From Hirundichthys speculiger (taxonomy: Eukaryota > Chordata > Actinopteri > Beloniformes > Exocoetidae), in NCBI GenBank assembly GCA_018398805.1, contig JAGFBZ010000865.1, forward strand, positions 1,178,001 through 1,242,000: DNA of 64,000 bases. The letters are read 5' to 3'. Below, in pieces: positions 28,402 to 39,340 of the stretch. The notes below the pieces were generated by a model that saw nothing but the letters and a program-made list of their open reading frames with translations, was not told where the DNA came from and made no database searches. Position 1 is the first letter of the stretch, and each line of letters opens with the position of its first letter. Both the position numbers and the translations under genes were made by a program.

Positions 28402-28649
28402 GGCCATAGTAACATAAAACTGTTTGTTATGTTACATCAACACCAGACACCTTTTCTGTTCAAGTTTATTTTTCATGTAGCTGAATAACCTTCATTCTTT
28501 TAGCATATCTTACACCTATTCATCCTGTTCTCTATTTTTTTATTAATATTATAACTTGCCTTCCAAGATGACGTAATGTCTGTTTTTGGTCAAGTAGTTT
28601 GTAAAATAAATTACACCCCAAAAAATGACTTATACTGTGTCTCTTTGAT

Positions 28650-28708
28650 TAGGCTGCTGCCCCCGTGATCCAATTACACATTAAGCAGAAGATAATGGAT
28701 GGATGTGA
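28650..28708 (+). repeat. Tail fragment of SINE-like repeat
   Basis: GCTGCTGCCCCCGTGATCC then GATAATGGATGGATG matches the 3' tail of the repeat at 28902-29262. Confidence 0.55.
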
Positions 28709-28901
28709 GGAGAAAAGTAAAGATGAACTGAAAAAGATTTGCAAATCTACTATACAACAGGAGCTGGTGCAAAAAGCTGTCACTATTACTATGTTGTCAC
28801 ACGCAGCACTATTTTAGAAAGAAACTACTACTACTACTATTATTATTATCATCATTATTATTTTTATTATTAATAAACATCAGAAATGTCTCAATGGTAT
28901 T

Positions 28902-29262
28902 GAGAACGGTGGCTTAGTGGTTAGTACTGTTGCCTCACAGCTAGAAGGTTCCTTATTCGAACCTCGGCAGGGACCTTTCTGTGTGGAGTTTGCATGTTCT
29001 GCTTGCGTGGGTTTCCTCCAGGTACTCTAGCTTCCTCCCACAGTCCAAAGACATGTATGTCAGGTAAATTGATGGTACTAAATTGCCCGTCGTGACTGTG
29101 AGTGTGTGGTCGTTTGTCTATATGTGGCCCTGCAATGGACTAAAGACCTGTCCAGTGTCTACCCCTGCCTTTCGCCCGAGGTGAGCTGGGATAGGCTCTA
29201 GCAGATCCCTGTGACCCTGCAGAGGATTAAACGGGCATAGATAATGGATGGATGGCTGGCTG
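28902..29262 (+). repeat. tRNA-headed SINE-like repeat
   Basis: The head has an A-box-like GTGGCTTAGTGGTTAGTACT and a B-box-like GGTTCCTTATTCGAACCTC. Then come the blocks GTGTGGAGTTTGCATGTTCT, CCTCCCACAGTCCAAAGACA, CTAAATTGCCCGT, GCTGGGATAGGCTC and ATAATGGATGGATGG, a very common fish repeat. It is the fullest copy here. Tail-only copies lie at 28650, 32052, 54110 and 57083. Confidence 0.85.
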
Positions 29263-29745
29263 GTATTCAGAACAAGTACAATGAACTGTGTTCAAACTTC
29301 AGTAACAAATATCATGCAGTTTCAACTCCTGTACAGAAGTGATATAACTCCTTTATCCAAAGGTGTGTCATCAAGAAAAAGCCCAAACCTCTGTCTTTGA
29401 AAGTTCCCATGCCACTGTTTTTTCATCTGGCTTAACCGTCTAGCAAAAGACGTCTTATTCAATCTTGCCATATATCCAGTAAAGACAAGTATTTGGCAAG
29501 ACTGTTTCAACTGTCCAGCATCTGAGCAGCAGAGGAAGAGTGTTTTCATTAAAAGGGTTTTCAATGTTTGAACTGCTAGAATGGGGATAAGAGGGCTTAA
29601 ATCAGCATCTGCACCAGATTCTGTTCTAACCCCTGTAGAATGGCCAAGGTGCTTGAAAAAAACCCTTGAATGACTTTCACACATATTTTTCTTCACTTGT
29701 GAGATAAAGTAATGTGGTGGCAATGGGAAAGATGAATCCACTCAC

Positions 29746-29834
29746 CGCTCAACCACCAAACTGACAGCCTGGGTCAAGTCTGGATTCGCCACTTGCAGGC
29801 GTTTCCACAGAGACCACACAAACTCCTTGTCTGC
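29746..29834 (-). CDS. cntln: cntln exon 3, DKEFVWSLWKRLQ block
   Basis: This 89-base exon lies between acceptor TTTTCGCAG and donor GAGCG|GTGAGT. It encodes ADKEFVWSLWKRLQVANP, then DLTQAVSLVVE and two bases of an Arg codon. It is nearly identical to human centlein (ADKEFVWSLWKRLQVTNP) and is the most diagnostic exon in the window. It ends two bases into a codon, so the next exon should supply one base. Confidence 0.95.
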
Positions 29835-32800
29835 CTGCGAAAATAAAAGATTCAGTCAAAAGCTGTAATTTCTATCGGAATCTTTTCGATAAATCTGATG
29901 ATAAATATCATTTTGATGAATCTCTAAAAAGAAAGGACGCAACACATCACAGCTCCTCTGACTTACAAATAAAAACTGAATAGGATGCTCAGTGACATTA
30001 GCATATGACAGAAGGGGTAGTATTATCAATAATTTAAACGACTTGTACAAAACAGTTCTTCATCTGGCCTGCCCTCTCTAATCATGAGCCTCTCTTTGCA
30101 GTAATCTCCATCACTGAGATGTGACCTTCGACTCAAGGGGAGCAAGCATTGACACTTGTCATTATGCACTATTTATGACTTGGGAGAGCAAGGATCCAAA
30201 TCAAAACACAGCACTCGAGCCTGCGTTTTCTTTATTAATCAACTGAACTCTGAATATGTTTTCCACCACAGCTCCAAAGTAACTAGCCCCAAAGAAACTC
30301 AAAACTGATGACAGAGACAGTCATCTTCAAGTAGGAAAACCCAGTCAGCCCCTGACATATTTCCAATTCAAATTGTCTTGCTGGTTTTTCAAACATTTTT
30401 AAGCTGCATTACATTTAATGAGGGACATCTAAAAACTACATTTTCTGACATTAAAAGACAGAATTATACCAAATTGACTTAATATAAAATTATCTGATAA
30501 ATTATGTTCGCATCATCATAAGATAAAAGTCATCCCTCCCACTGGAATCTACTGGTCTCCAATTAGTACATGAATTCTAACCCCCTTTTCAAAAGTGTCT
30601 AATCAATTATTTACTAAAATGGCAGCATCAGACCTTGATAAGGCCATGAGCTGAACGTATGAAATGAAATGACTGTACTGTAGATCTCTGTTTGCATTTA
30701 TGTGTTGGTGTGTGTGTGTATATACATGGAGTATACAGGGGGTTGGAGATCTCACAAAAATCAACCCTGGAACGCAGCTCATGATTAAATTAAGCAGCTT
30801 GGTTTACTTGAAATATGTGGTCTCCCTTTGCCTGGCCTTTGGCTGCCATTAGCAGTTCCACTGACAAGTGTTCAGTCAGGACCCTCATCAAGAGCTCTCC
30901 TCTGCCGTATGTGTACTTAAAGATGCATTGAATGTGTCTTTGATGATGGCTGAATTATTCATTTTGAATCTAGATGCTGAAACACCATGGGCTAAACATA
31001 CCAGAGAGAGCCACTGGAATCCAGCACATATTAGCAAAATTAGAACAGTCGAGCAGGAACATTTGTGGGTTGACAGATGAGAGTCTTTGTAGTTAATGGC
31101 TGTCCTGAAGTACATCATGCCCGAAACTTAGGACATCAGTGGTATTCAAATGCCACAATTTAAAATGTACACTGTACAACTTAAGGTCCTTATTAGTATA
31201 CAGAATTACTGATGTTCTGCTCTGGACAAGACCACCAAGGATGGCTTTCCTGTCAGTTCATTAAAATACAAATGCTTTGAACTAAATAAAGCACAGTGAA
31301 AAATGATTAGCAATATGTTTGCCTGGTGAGCAAAATTAACATTTCATTAATGGTGCCTGTGCTTGTTTACTTGTCAAGTATTTACCCAATAAAAACCTAC
31401 ACAGTGACGTTGATAAACAACTGTTATAAAAATGAAATGATAAAGGGTGTGGACTAACGGATATATAACTCATGACCATTTTAATAGGATACAGCAGTTT
31501 AACTGTTGATAAAAAAACAAATCCAAGGAACAATTTGATAAACTGCAATTTGTACTTGTTACCTCTAATTTCTAACTAAATGTTTCGGTAGTGAACACTT
31601 CAAAATGTCAAAAATGCCTGAGAGCCCAAAATATTTTCTACATTTATTCATTTTTTGATAATGTAGATACCGGGGCGTTGACTTGCTCATCTGGGTGAGC
31701 TATTAAATTGATGAGAAACGCTCTCTCTGGCACCTTTCCTTTCTCTCTCAACTATCAAATAACGGCCACTTGACCCTAACAATATGTCAGGAAAACAATA
31801 ATCTTAAGACAATTTTAGATGTTCTTTGTCAAAATGAATATTAATGAACTACACATAAGCTATTAACACAATGTGAGTACAGTGAAATAACAAAGAACAT
31901 TTTAAGTTCTAAGAACCAAGTACTACACTTAAGTAGAACTTTGAGGTATTTGTGCTTTACTTTTGTTCAAATTCACTTAATATTTCCACTTCACTTCATT
32001 AATTTGACATTCATACTTAATAATAATATTATTATTATTTGAAGATTTATATAGTCTGTACCCTACCTATTGCCCAGTGACAGCTGGCCCCTCAACCCTG
32101 AAGAGGATGAAGTGGGTGTAAAAAATGGCCAGTATAAAAAATATTTTAGCTTCTTAAATCATCAAAATGAAATTTTTGCAATCCTTAGCTCATTGGGTGT
32201 CCCCATAAGCGTGGAGGCTAAGCCACTTTACAACATTGTTCAAGATTTATTCTCAATAAGACTATTGTTTGGTCACTCTCTCAATTTCTCTTCTGTCAGT
32301 ACTTGGTATTGGAAAGCAAGAGACAACCAGGACAAAAGTCAGAAGTTACTTTGGCTGTTTTTTTTTTTCTTAGCTGACACCTGGGATGTGAGACCACCTC
32401 AGCTAGTCGACACTTCCTAAAAGCAAGCAAATATTCCTTCAAACGAAATTAAAGTTGATATTTTAACATGGGAAAAAAGCCATTTGTGGTGCTTTAGGAC
32501 ATGATGTAATAAATGCAGGCTCCTGTCCCATATTTACAGGAGTCCCCAGGCTTAAAAGGGTTAAAATGACATGTTGCTTCTATAAAACCAGCAGTTTTCA
32601 ACCTTAACCCTGTCATCTTTCAAAAATCTGTTGGTTTACATTTTATAAGGCCATTATTAATGGAATCACTGATATTTTTTCTCTCTAAACATCTCATGTG
32701 CTTATATATCAATACATTTCTTTCAAAAATCAAAGATTAGAGAAAAATTAAAAGTTGGAAAAAAAGATTTGTGTCTGAACTTTCTTTGTTAATCATCTCA

Positions 32801-34040
32801 TAACTCCTATATCTAATGTTTCTTATGTAATTGGAAAACAAACTGCCTTCACACTGATACTACAATATAATAACTTATCAGATAGGAACCAAATCACTTA
32901 CTTTACTGTAGTACTTTAGCTAGATTTTGCTGTTAATTATGTAAGAGTACTACTTTTACTGAAGCATAACTATGTAATAAAGTTATGTACTTTGTAATAA
33001 ACTTGTGATAAAGTAGTTTTAGCTGTACTGGATCCAACAAATTACTCTGCAAACCTAACTTCAAAAGTCAAACCGAAGTTCACAGAGAAAATCAGGTGAC
33101 ATGCATGAATGCCTTTAGAGCTAAACCACAACAAAAGCAGGTGCCCACCGACATAGCTGGCATCTGTCATCAAAAAAGATTGACATTTAAAACCTAATTT
33201 GTAGTACTTCATTGCTGTCTGTTTCCCTGTAAAGTAAGATTGTATGGATATTCAAAGTAAGACATACTGGATCAGCTCACTTATGTTATTAGACACCACC
33301 TGGTGGTGAGCATGCAAGGACTCCCTCAGCTGACTTCCAAAGTGAAGATGACAGCTCCTCAAAACGGCTCGAGCATTTTGTGTCTGTATTCATGAAGAAG
33401 TACATAACTTAGGGAGTGCAGCACACTGCCTAGTGTCTTTGCTGTAAATTCAACAAAGTATGGTCATGACAGTTACTTTTTTTTTTTTTTTTGAGCTTGC
33501 CAACTAAATATACTTTATGGAGTCTGGTAAAATACATAACTCAAATATGCATGCCTTTTGATTTGACTGTCAACATCTAAGTAGTCATAAACCATAAGAA
33601 ATAAAATTCTTTATCTGTTGTGTTTTTCTAAGTTTGGAGCAGTCAGCTGACTAATGTGCTAACGTAGCATGTACTGTTGTCTAAGAAGAAAAACATTTTC
33701 TATCCAGTGCTTTTTATGAAAAAGTATAAATGTATATTGAGTGAGTTACCGATCTTTTCAGAACTTGAAGGACATATTCAGACTAAAATTAATTCACTTT
33801 TAAATTTACATTATTTTAACAGTATTACTAGGAGTCAAGGTGAGTGCCATTCAGAGTAAATTAGATTGTGGGCTTCGTACTGAGGGAAAAAAAAATCTGT
33901 TCAGATTTTGGTAGAAAGTAATTTAGACCTTTATGTGGTCATGTTTAGAAATGGTGCAGAAATGTACAAACCCTAAACTATCCTCTAAAATGTTTTTTTT
34001 TTCAGCTTTTGAAGAAACTAAAAATATGAATTAAAAAATA
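29835..34040. other. Part of cntln intron 2
   Basis: No exon seen. The blocks 31890-32000 and 32890-33020 contain repeated ACTTAAGTA/TACTTTA motifs like a decayed fish hAT repeat. The block 30780-31080 is unique-looking sequence and a weak candidate for conserved non-coding DNA. A T run lies at 33477-33492. Confidence 0.4.
32052..32130 (+). repeat. Decayed tail of SINE-like repeat
   Basis: ATTGCCCAGTGACAGCTGG, then CCTGAAGAGGATGAAGTGGG, matches the tail of the family at 28902. Confidence 0.55.
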
Positions 34041-34512
34041 CAGTGATCCCTTGCCACTTCGCAGTTTGAGTACCGCGGTTTTAGTGCTTCGCAGATTTTT
34101 TTCAGAAATATATTATAATAAAAAAATCAAGAAATAATGGCTGAAATTCTGTGAAAATCCACCCCACAGCAGACGAGAGGCTGCAGGTGCCAGCAAAACA
34201 TCAAACAATGACTCACAGCCTCCTGTAAGCCACATGAGAAACGCAGACGGCCCAGCACTCTAGAATCTGTGCGCTGATTGGCTGAGACGCATTTACTACG
34301 GTTCGGAGACCAGAGGCTATGAAGGAAACAGAAAGACCACAGTTTAGCCTTTGTCTTGCGTCACTGCAGTGTCTCGCTACTTTTTTACAGTGTTTAAACA
34401 TATTTTAAACACATTATTTAGGCTCGGGGGGCTCCAGCTCCAGTTCGTGGATTTTGATTGTCGCGGAGGGGGGCGCTGGTCCCCATTAACCGTGAAAACT
34501 AAGGGATCACTG
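34041..34512. mobile_element. Tigger/pogo-like MITE
   Basis: Starts TA|CAGTGATCCCTTGCC and ends AACTAAGGGATCACTG, inverted repeats of about 13 bases. The left flank has the TA expected for Tc1/mariner-type insertion, while the right flank is CA, probably decayed. CTTCGCAG and CGCGG blocks follow the left end. No transposase inside 472 bases. Confidence 0.75.
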
Positions 34513-34779
34513 CATTTGAAAGAGCAAACTTTCAACTTTTGCTGCAAATTAACTTCACTCTTGTGTTTATCAACATTTAAAAAAGGGATAGCTCATCGGA
34601 TTTTGAAACAACATTGCATTATTAGGTTTTATTCAGGCTTTAAGGCCTAAATGGGAGATACAAACATATATTGCACCAATTCTGAATGAATGAATGAACA
34701 AAGTGTCTGATAGAGATAGCTAACAGTAACAAGAGAGGAAAAAAAGGGCTGTATATTCAGCATGTAGTGTGGAGCAAGA

Positions 34780-34945
34780 GGTGCAGGCAAATAGCTGCAG
34801 CTGATTCAAATGGGCCAATAACAATCCTGTACAGACCTTGGTGACAAGCTGATGGTAATCCTTTCATTTGAATCAGGTGTGCTGTGGTAGGGAACAACAT
34901 GCAGGACTGCGGCCCTCGAGGATTGGATTTGGATACCCCGTATTA
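34780..34945. mobile_element. DNA-transposon fragment ending GCCCTCGAGG
   Basis: The right end TGCGGCCCTCGAGGATTGGA then TTTGGATACCCCGT is a common fish DNA-element terminus, read in reverse as an element start. TGATTCAAATGGGCC on the left and TTTGAATCAGGTGTGCTG on the right hint at inverted halves. Confidence 0.45.
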
Positions 34946-35132
34946 GACAGACAGTTCAACAAATAAAATTCAATCATTGCAGAGCACAAGAACTCAACTA
35001 TCTGTACACTCAAAGCCTTCTAACAATTGCTAACTTGACAGAACTTTCTGCCAATAGTAAACTGAGTAAATATACTAAATGTATAAATGTATAAATGTAA
35101 CAATCCAGCACTGTGTGCTCATTCATGCATAC

Positions 35133-35220
35133 CTGGCATTGTATTAACTCGTCTGACAAATTCTTCACCTGCTCCTCCAAAACCAGGATACGAGCTGCGT
35201 CACTGGAGCACATTTTCAGA
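35133..35220 (-). CDS. cntln: cntln exon 2, first coding exon
   Basis: The acceptor is TTTGTTAG before 35220 and the donor is CAG|GTATGC after 35133. The ATG is at 35213-35211. It encodes 27 residues, starting MCSSDAARILVLEEQ and ending DELIQCQ. This matches the human stretch that ends EELALCQ just before the conserved ADKEFVW block. Human centlein has roughly a hundred extra residues before this point, including a Pro/Gly-rich segment, and those are missing here. The exon ends in phase 0. A longer isoform from an unseen upstream exon cannot be excluded. Confidence 0.9.
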
Positions 35221-35476
35221 CTAACAAAGAAGCAAAGTGAGAAATTAGATCATACAGAGGCGCCAATACAAGATGACATACACTTTCAGCAGTGGGTGCA
35301 CAGAACCTGTGATGAGCCCTGAAACACTGTCGTTATGGTTAGTAGCTCTTTTTTTTTTTTCTATCCAATGCTCGTTTTTAATATTACGTGTATCTGGCAC
35401 ATGCTAGAGGATGAACGAGACAGGCTCTGTGGGCATGCTCTCTAAAAGTGTTTACCGAGTAAAATGTTCATCTTAC

Positions 35477-35600
35477 CTGAAGACCAGCTAAATATCAGAC
35501 AGACCAGACAGATATCAACACCGGAGCAGCACTCAAAAGCAACAGTTGTTTATATAAATATATGCTAACTCAGCTAAGGTTAGCAACTTGACGTATAACG
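35477..35600 (-). other. cntln: cntln 5' untranslated first exon (predicted)
   Basis: A strong donor, CTTCAG|GTAAGA on the minus strand, ends this exon at 35477. Joining it to the acceptor before 35220 creates a leader with an in-frame TAG six codons before the ATG at 35213, which supports that ATG as the true start. The transcription start cannot be read from the sequence, so the outer boundary near 35600 is a guess. Confidence 0.6.
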
Positions 35601-35689
35601 TCGATTAGTATTTTTCGCTCCATTGACATTTAATGTCGGTACTGCCAATGACTTCACATGGATTTATTACATGAAGGATTTACTTTCAT

Positions 35690-35830
35690 ATTTTCTAAAA
35701 AGACAAAATAAACTCTCGGGGCATGACGAGCTTCCAGTAACCACGGAGACGCTTTCTTCCTTTCAAACGAGCCCGCTGTTTTCCGTTTCCGCCCCAACCT
35801 GTCCCTATGCGTCACAGGCGTTTCGACATT
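35690..35830 (-). promoter_or_regulatory. Probable cntln promoter with X-box-like motif
   Basis: The region lies just upstream of the predicted leader exon. Read on the minus strand it has a GGGGCGGAAACGGAA stretch (GC-box and ETS-like), a GTGACGCA CRE-like site, and GTCTCCGTGGTTAC at 35750-35737. The last resembles the imperfect palindrome bound by RFX factors (X-box, GTTRCCATGGYAAC; 10 of 14 positions agree). RFX sites are common at centriole and cilium genes, which fits centlein. No TATA box is apparent. Confidence 0.45.
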
Positions 35831-38800
35831 TTACAACAGCTACTATATTCATACGGCAGTAAAATCGGAACAAGTGAATTGGGTTAACATAATTGTTTTT
35901 TCTGTGTGTTTCAATTGTATTCAGCAAAATAAAGTTTAGTGCCATAAAAGAGAACCCTCATTTATTTTTAAAATTTGTTTTTAATAAATCCTTAAATGGT
36001 CTTTTTTTTTGTAAGTCATTCAGAAATGACATTTTAACTCAAATGCAGCTGTTGACAAATAAGTTTGGTACCTCCATAAATAAGGGGTATAATTGGTATA
36101 TAATATCCTACCATTTTCTTTTTTGTCTTACAGGAAAGAGGTAAATGCTTTAGAGTGTAGTTTATAGTTTGATATAGCCTACGTAGAGGGCTATTTCATC
36201 AAGACGTGAAAGAACCTCACACCCTTGTTTCGCTGAGCAGGATAAAGTCATCTGCTATTTCTGTGATATCTGTGTGGGTCCATCTCAAGCCGCCTTGCCA
36301 TTAAGAGCTAGTGTCAATTATGATCTGAATGAAAGTGCATAGACAGAAATAGGTATGCTGAAATTCCCAATATGGTTGCATCTACCTACTTCTCATTCGT
36401 GTCTCTCATGTATATCTGTCCCAACCCAACTTTTTCGTGTCACCAAGTTATGTTGGTCCTTTAATTTTCTATTTTTGTTGACAGATTTTAAGATTTTCTA
36501 ACCAGAAGCAGACTCTGAGATTTCTTTGAAACCATCAGTTTTGTAGGTAGCCTATGAAGTGAAGATGATACTGTTTTGCAACATGGTTACACTGCATTAT
36601 GTTTGGTGCTCCAGTTATATTGGTCATTTCTTGACCAGTTCCAAAAAAGGCAGTCAGTTTTAAATAAATTGTGTTTTTGACACAAATATGGGAAATGCTT
36701 CATCAAAAAAAAAAAAAAAAAAAAAACCACTTGAAGTTAAAATAAGTTTCAAAGTTGACTGTCACACTAATTGGCCTGTTATTTATGGACGTGCCCACCA
36801 CTTTTTTTTTTTTTTTTTATCTCCGAGTATGTCCTCCATGTGATGTTTGTGACTAAGCTGATGTTTCCCACTGGTGTCTCAAGAAATACACGTTTTTTTA
36901 GCAGACTGAATTAATTCCACAACAACAGCAGTGGCCGGCAACTAACAAATCCAGATGATCGGACTATTGTCGGATAGACAATGAACAATGCAAACTAAAG
37001 TTAAACATCTTTAATGCAGGAAAGTGGAAGTGTCAATCCAGGTCCAAGATCAAGTTGAAACAACACACCTGGAGACCTCAGCGGCAAGACATCACTGTGG
37101 TTTTGGATCATGTACATTGTATGTATGTCATAGCAATGCATATCTTAGTAGAAAGCTAAATCAGGACATCAACAAATTAAGGATTTTTAAAAGTTTATTT
37201 TTATTGCATTGTTAATTAAGTATCCATTAATTATATTTTCACAATAGAAAAGAACACTGCAGATTTTTATCTGATTTAAATTAAAAACTGTAGCTGCATT
37301 TTCAAGCATAATCAATATGACAAATAGTGGTAATAATCTTTAAATCGCTGAGATTAGATGGATGAAATAATTTAAGAAGTATCAGTCTTATAGGATTTTT
37401 GAATGTGATGAGTAAAAGGCACAATGTTTAAGAATAAGGGGGGGGGGGGGGGGGGGGGGGTATCAACATAATGATGTAAAATATATTATCCGTTAACAAA
37501 AAGGTCTTTGAACACCAAGAAAAGTGAGGTGTATTTTGATATAAAAAAAAACTATATCTCTGTGCATGTCTTATGAAAACAAAACCTAAAGTAACAATAA
37601 ATTATTTAAGTCAAAGGGATAATAGATCAAAACAAAATTTTACATATCAAAATCACCTTTATGTTCATAGGAAACATCAGTATTTCATGGGTCAGGGTAC
37701 ATGTTGTGTAACTATTTTCTTCTCTAGATTCATACAAATGCACTCCATAGCATAAAGATTCCCCTGTGTTCATGAGCTCTGTTTTACAAGACTATAAATC
37801 CCTGTTGTTATATTAATGTTCAACAGCCGCGTGGATGCCAGTGAAGCGAAATGACATTGACAGATGTTATTGATGTTTATATGGCAGTTTATGTTTTACA
37901 TATTGTTTTTCTTGTAATAGACTCACTTACACCTTAGTCTTGTGGAAATTTGCCCATATATCAAATTTTTAATGATCCGTTTTACCATCAAAGGCATTAT
38001 GCACAATGAATCTTGACTCATGGGAGTTTGGAGAACTGGTTTGCAAGCAAGGGGAGAGGAAGGAAAATGAACATGCTTGACATCTGCTTTGCTGGTAAGA
38101 CAAGACAACTCCATATTGTGCAGCTAATGTATTTAACTGTCCAGCCAGATTTAGAGCTCAGGATGAAAGATGAAAATGAAGAAATATGATGACTGGCACT
38201 CGTCCTGTGTCAGGCAAATGTTGGTTCATCTGCTCACAAACACACGCACATACACCCACACACACACACACACACAGAGTCATAGGCATGGACATAGAGA
38301 AGAGATGCAATTGACTTAGAATGATTAGGCTGTTCCTTGACCCACAAACACTGTCTCTCATTAGGATCCTCATTTGCAGGGCAATTTTAGAGGCAGTAGA
38401 CTGGTACATAATGCGCAACATCTGCCTGCCCCCTGTTTCTTGTTCGGATCCACAACTGACACATGGTATCTTTGAATAAGACTCTAACCGACCATGAGAA
38501 AACACGGCTATAATGCACCTGCAACAGGGTTTTAAATCTGGTCCTTTTAGCTGCACCTTCTTCTATAGATCAAAATGTACAAGACAAAATCCCAAAATTC
38601 CAAGAGGCTGGTGGAGTTTGTCTTTTTGAAATTGAGCAAACTGTAGTCAGATTAAATTCAAATGATCAGAATTTCTCTGTTGAAAACACTGGTGATCATC
38701 CCATGAATATCCACTCTTTGATCGTTAAACACATGTAATCTGGCCCCAGATGTTCACATTTGCTTCCAGTACACAGACATGTTTCACCATGTTGTGACGG

Positions 38801-39030
38801 AGTCTGCTGCTTCTTAAGATGTCTGAAGCAGCAAGTATCTCCCTGCTTTTTATGTTTGTTGTCAGTCACTCTAATGATAGATTAATTCAGATCTAAGAGC
38901 ATTTAAGGGCCATGAAAGTAAAGTCTCAGCCAAAAAGTCTTTCCTATTGCCATTGATGTTCTTCCTGGATTTAACATGTTTAAAAATAAAATCTTTCACA
39001 CGCTCATCAGCACTGCTATTAGTTTTTACT
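35831..39030. other. Intergenic stretch upstream of cntln
   Basis: No gene recognised. Homopolymers include an A run at 36705-36726, a T run at 36802-36819 and a G run at 37438-37460. A CA repeat lies at 38251-38276. Confidence 0.5.
37438..37460 (+). repeat. Poly-G tract, 23 bases
   Basis: An uninterrupted run of 23 G. Long G homopolymers are rare in vertebrate DNA, can form G-quadruplexes and are error-prone in sequencing. Confidence 0.95.
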
Positions 39031-39039
39031 TCTTTAATC

Positions 39040-39340
39040 AAGATTCAATTCAGTTTAATTCAACTTTATTTGTATGGTGTCTATTACAATACAAATTGCC
39101 TCCAGTTACATTTCCAGAGCATGAGCCCTGAACAAATGTTATTAACTATAAATAATATTATTAAATCCTAAGTAAAGAAGCAATGGCAAGTGAATAAAAA
39201 ATAATTATCCATTTGCTGGACAACTAAAAGTTCTATGTACTTATATTATGACTGACACCTTTAGTACATCACTACAGAGATGACTATAAACAGGTGTAGA
39301 CAGGTGGAGGTAAATGCTGGGATGGTCTGTGGGTGGATCT
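39040..39340 (+). repeat. Teleost dispersed repeat (TTTATTTATATAGC family), copy 2
   Basis: Shares GTTTAATTCAACTTTATTTG, GAGCATGAGCCCTGAACAAA and CAGGTGGAGGTAAATGCTGG with the copy at 15060. The middle section is deleted. Confidence 0.7.

Larger units (their letters stand above)
11999..35600 (-). other. cntln: cntln (centlein) gene, 5' portion, nine exons
   Basis: Centlein is a large coiled-coil centrosome protein that helps hold the two centrioles together. That role is family knowledge. What the sequence shows is eight minus-strand coding blocks, each bounded by AG and GT, whose translation follows human centlein in order: short N-terminus, DKEFVWSLWKRLQ block, then a long Glu/Lys/Gln-rich coiled coil. 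The coding parts total 1108 bases. All exon joins keep frame except exon 3 to exon 4 (89 + 86 = 175 bases, one too many). The protein should continue well beyond the last exon seen here, since human centlein is about 1400 residues and this covers roughly the first 370. The 3' half lies left of the window. The introns are rich in transposons. The family call rests on alignment from memory, but the match in sequence order and exon lengths is strong. Confidence 0.93.

Noticed and set aside
28902..28980. Possible tRNA gene at the A-box/B-box-like sequences
   Set aside because: No tRNA cloverleaf follows. It is the head of a dispersed SINE-like repeat.
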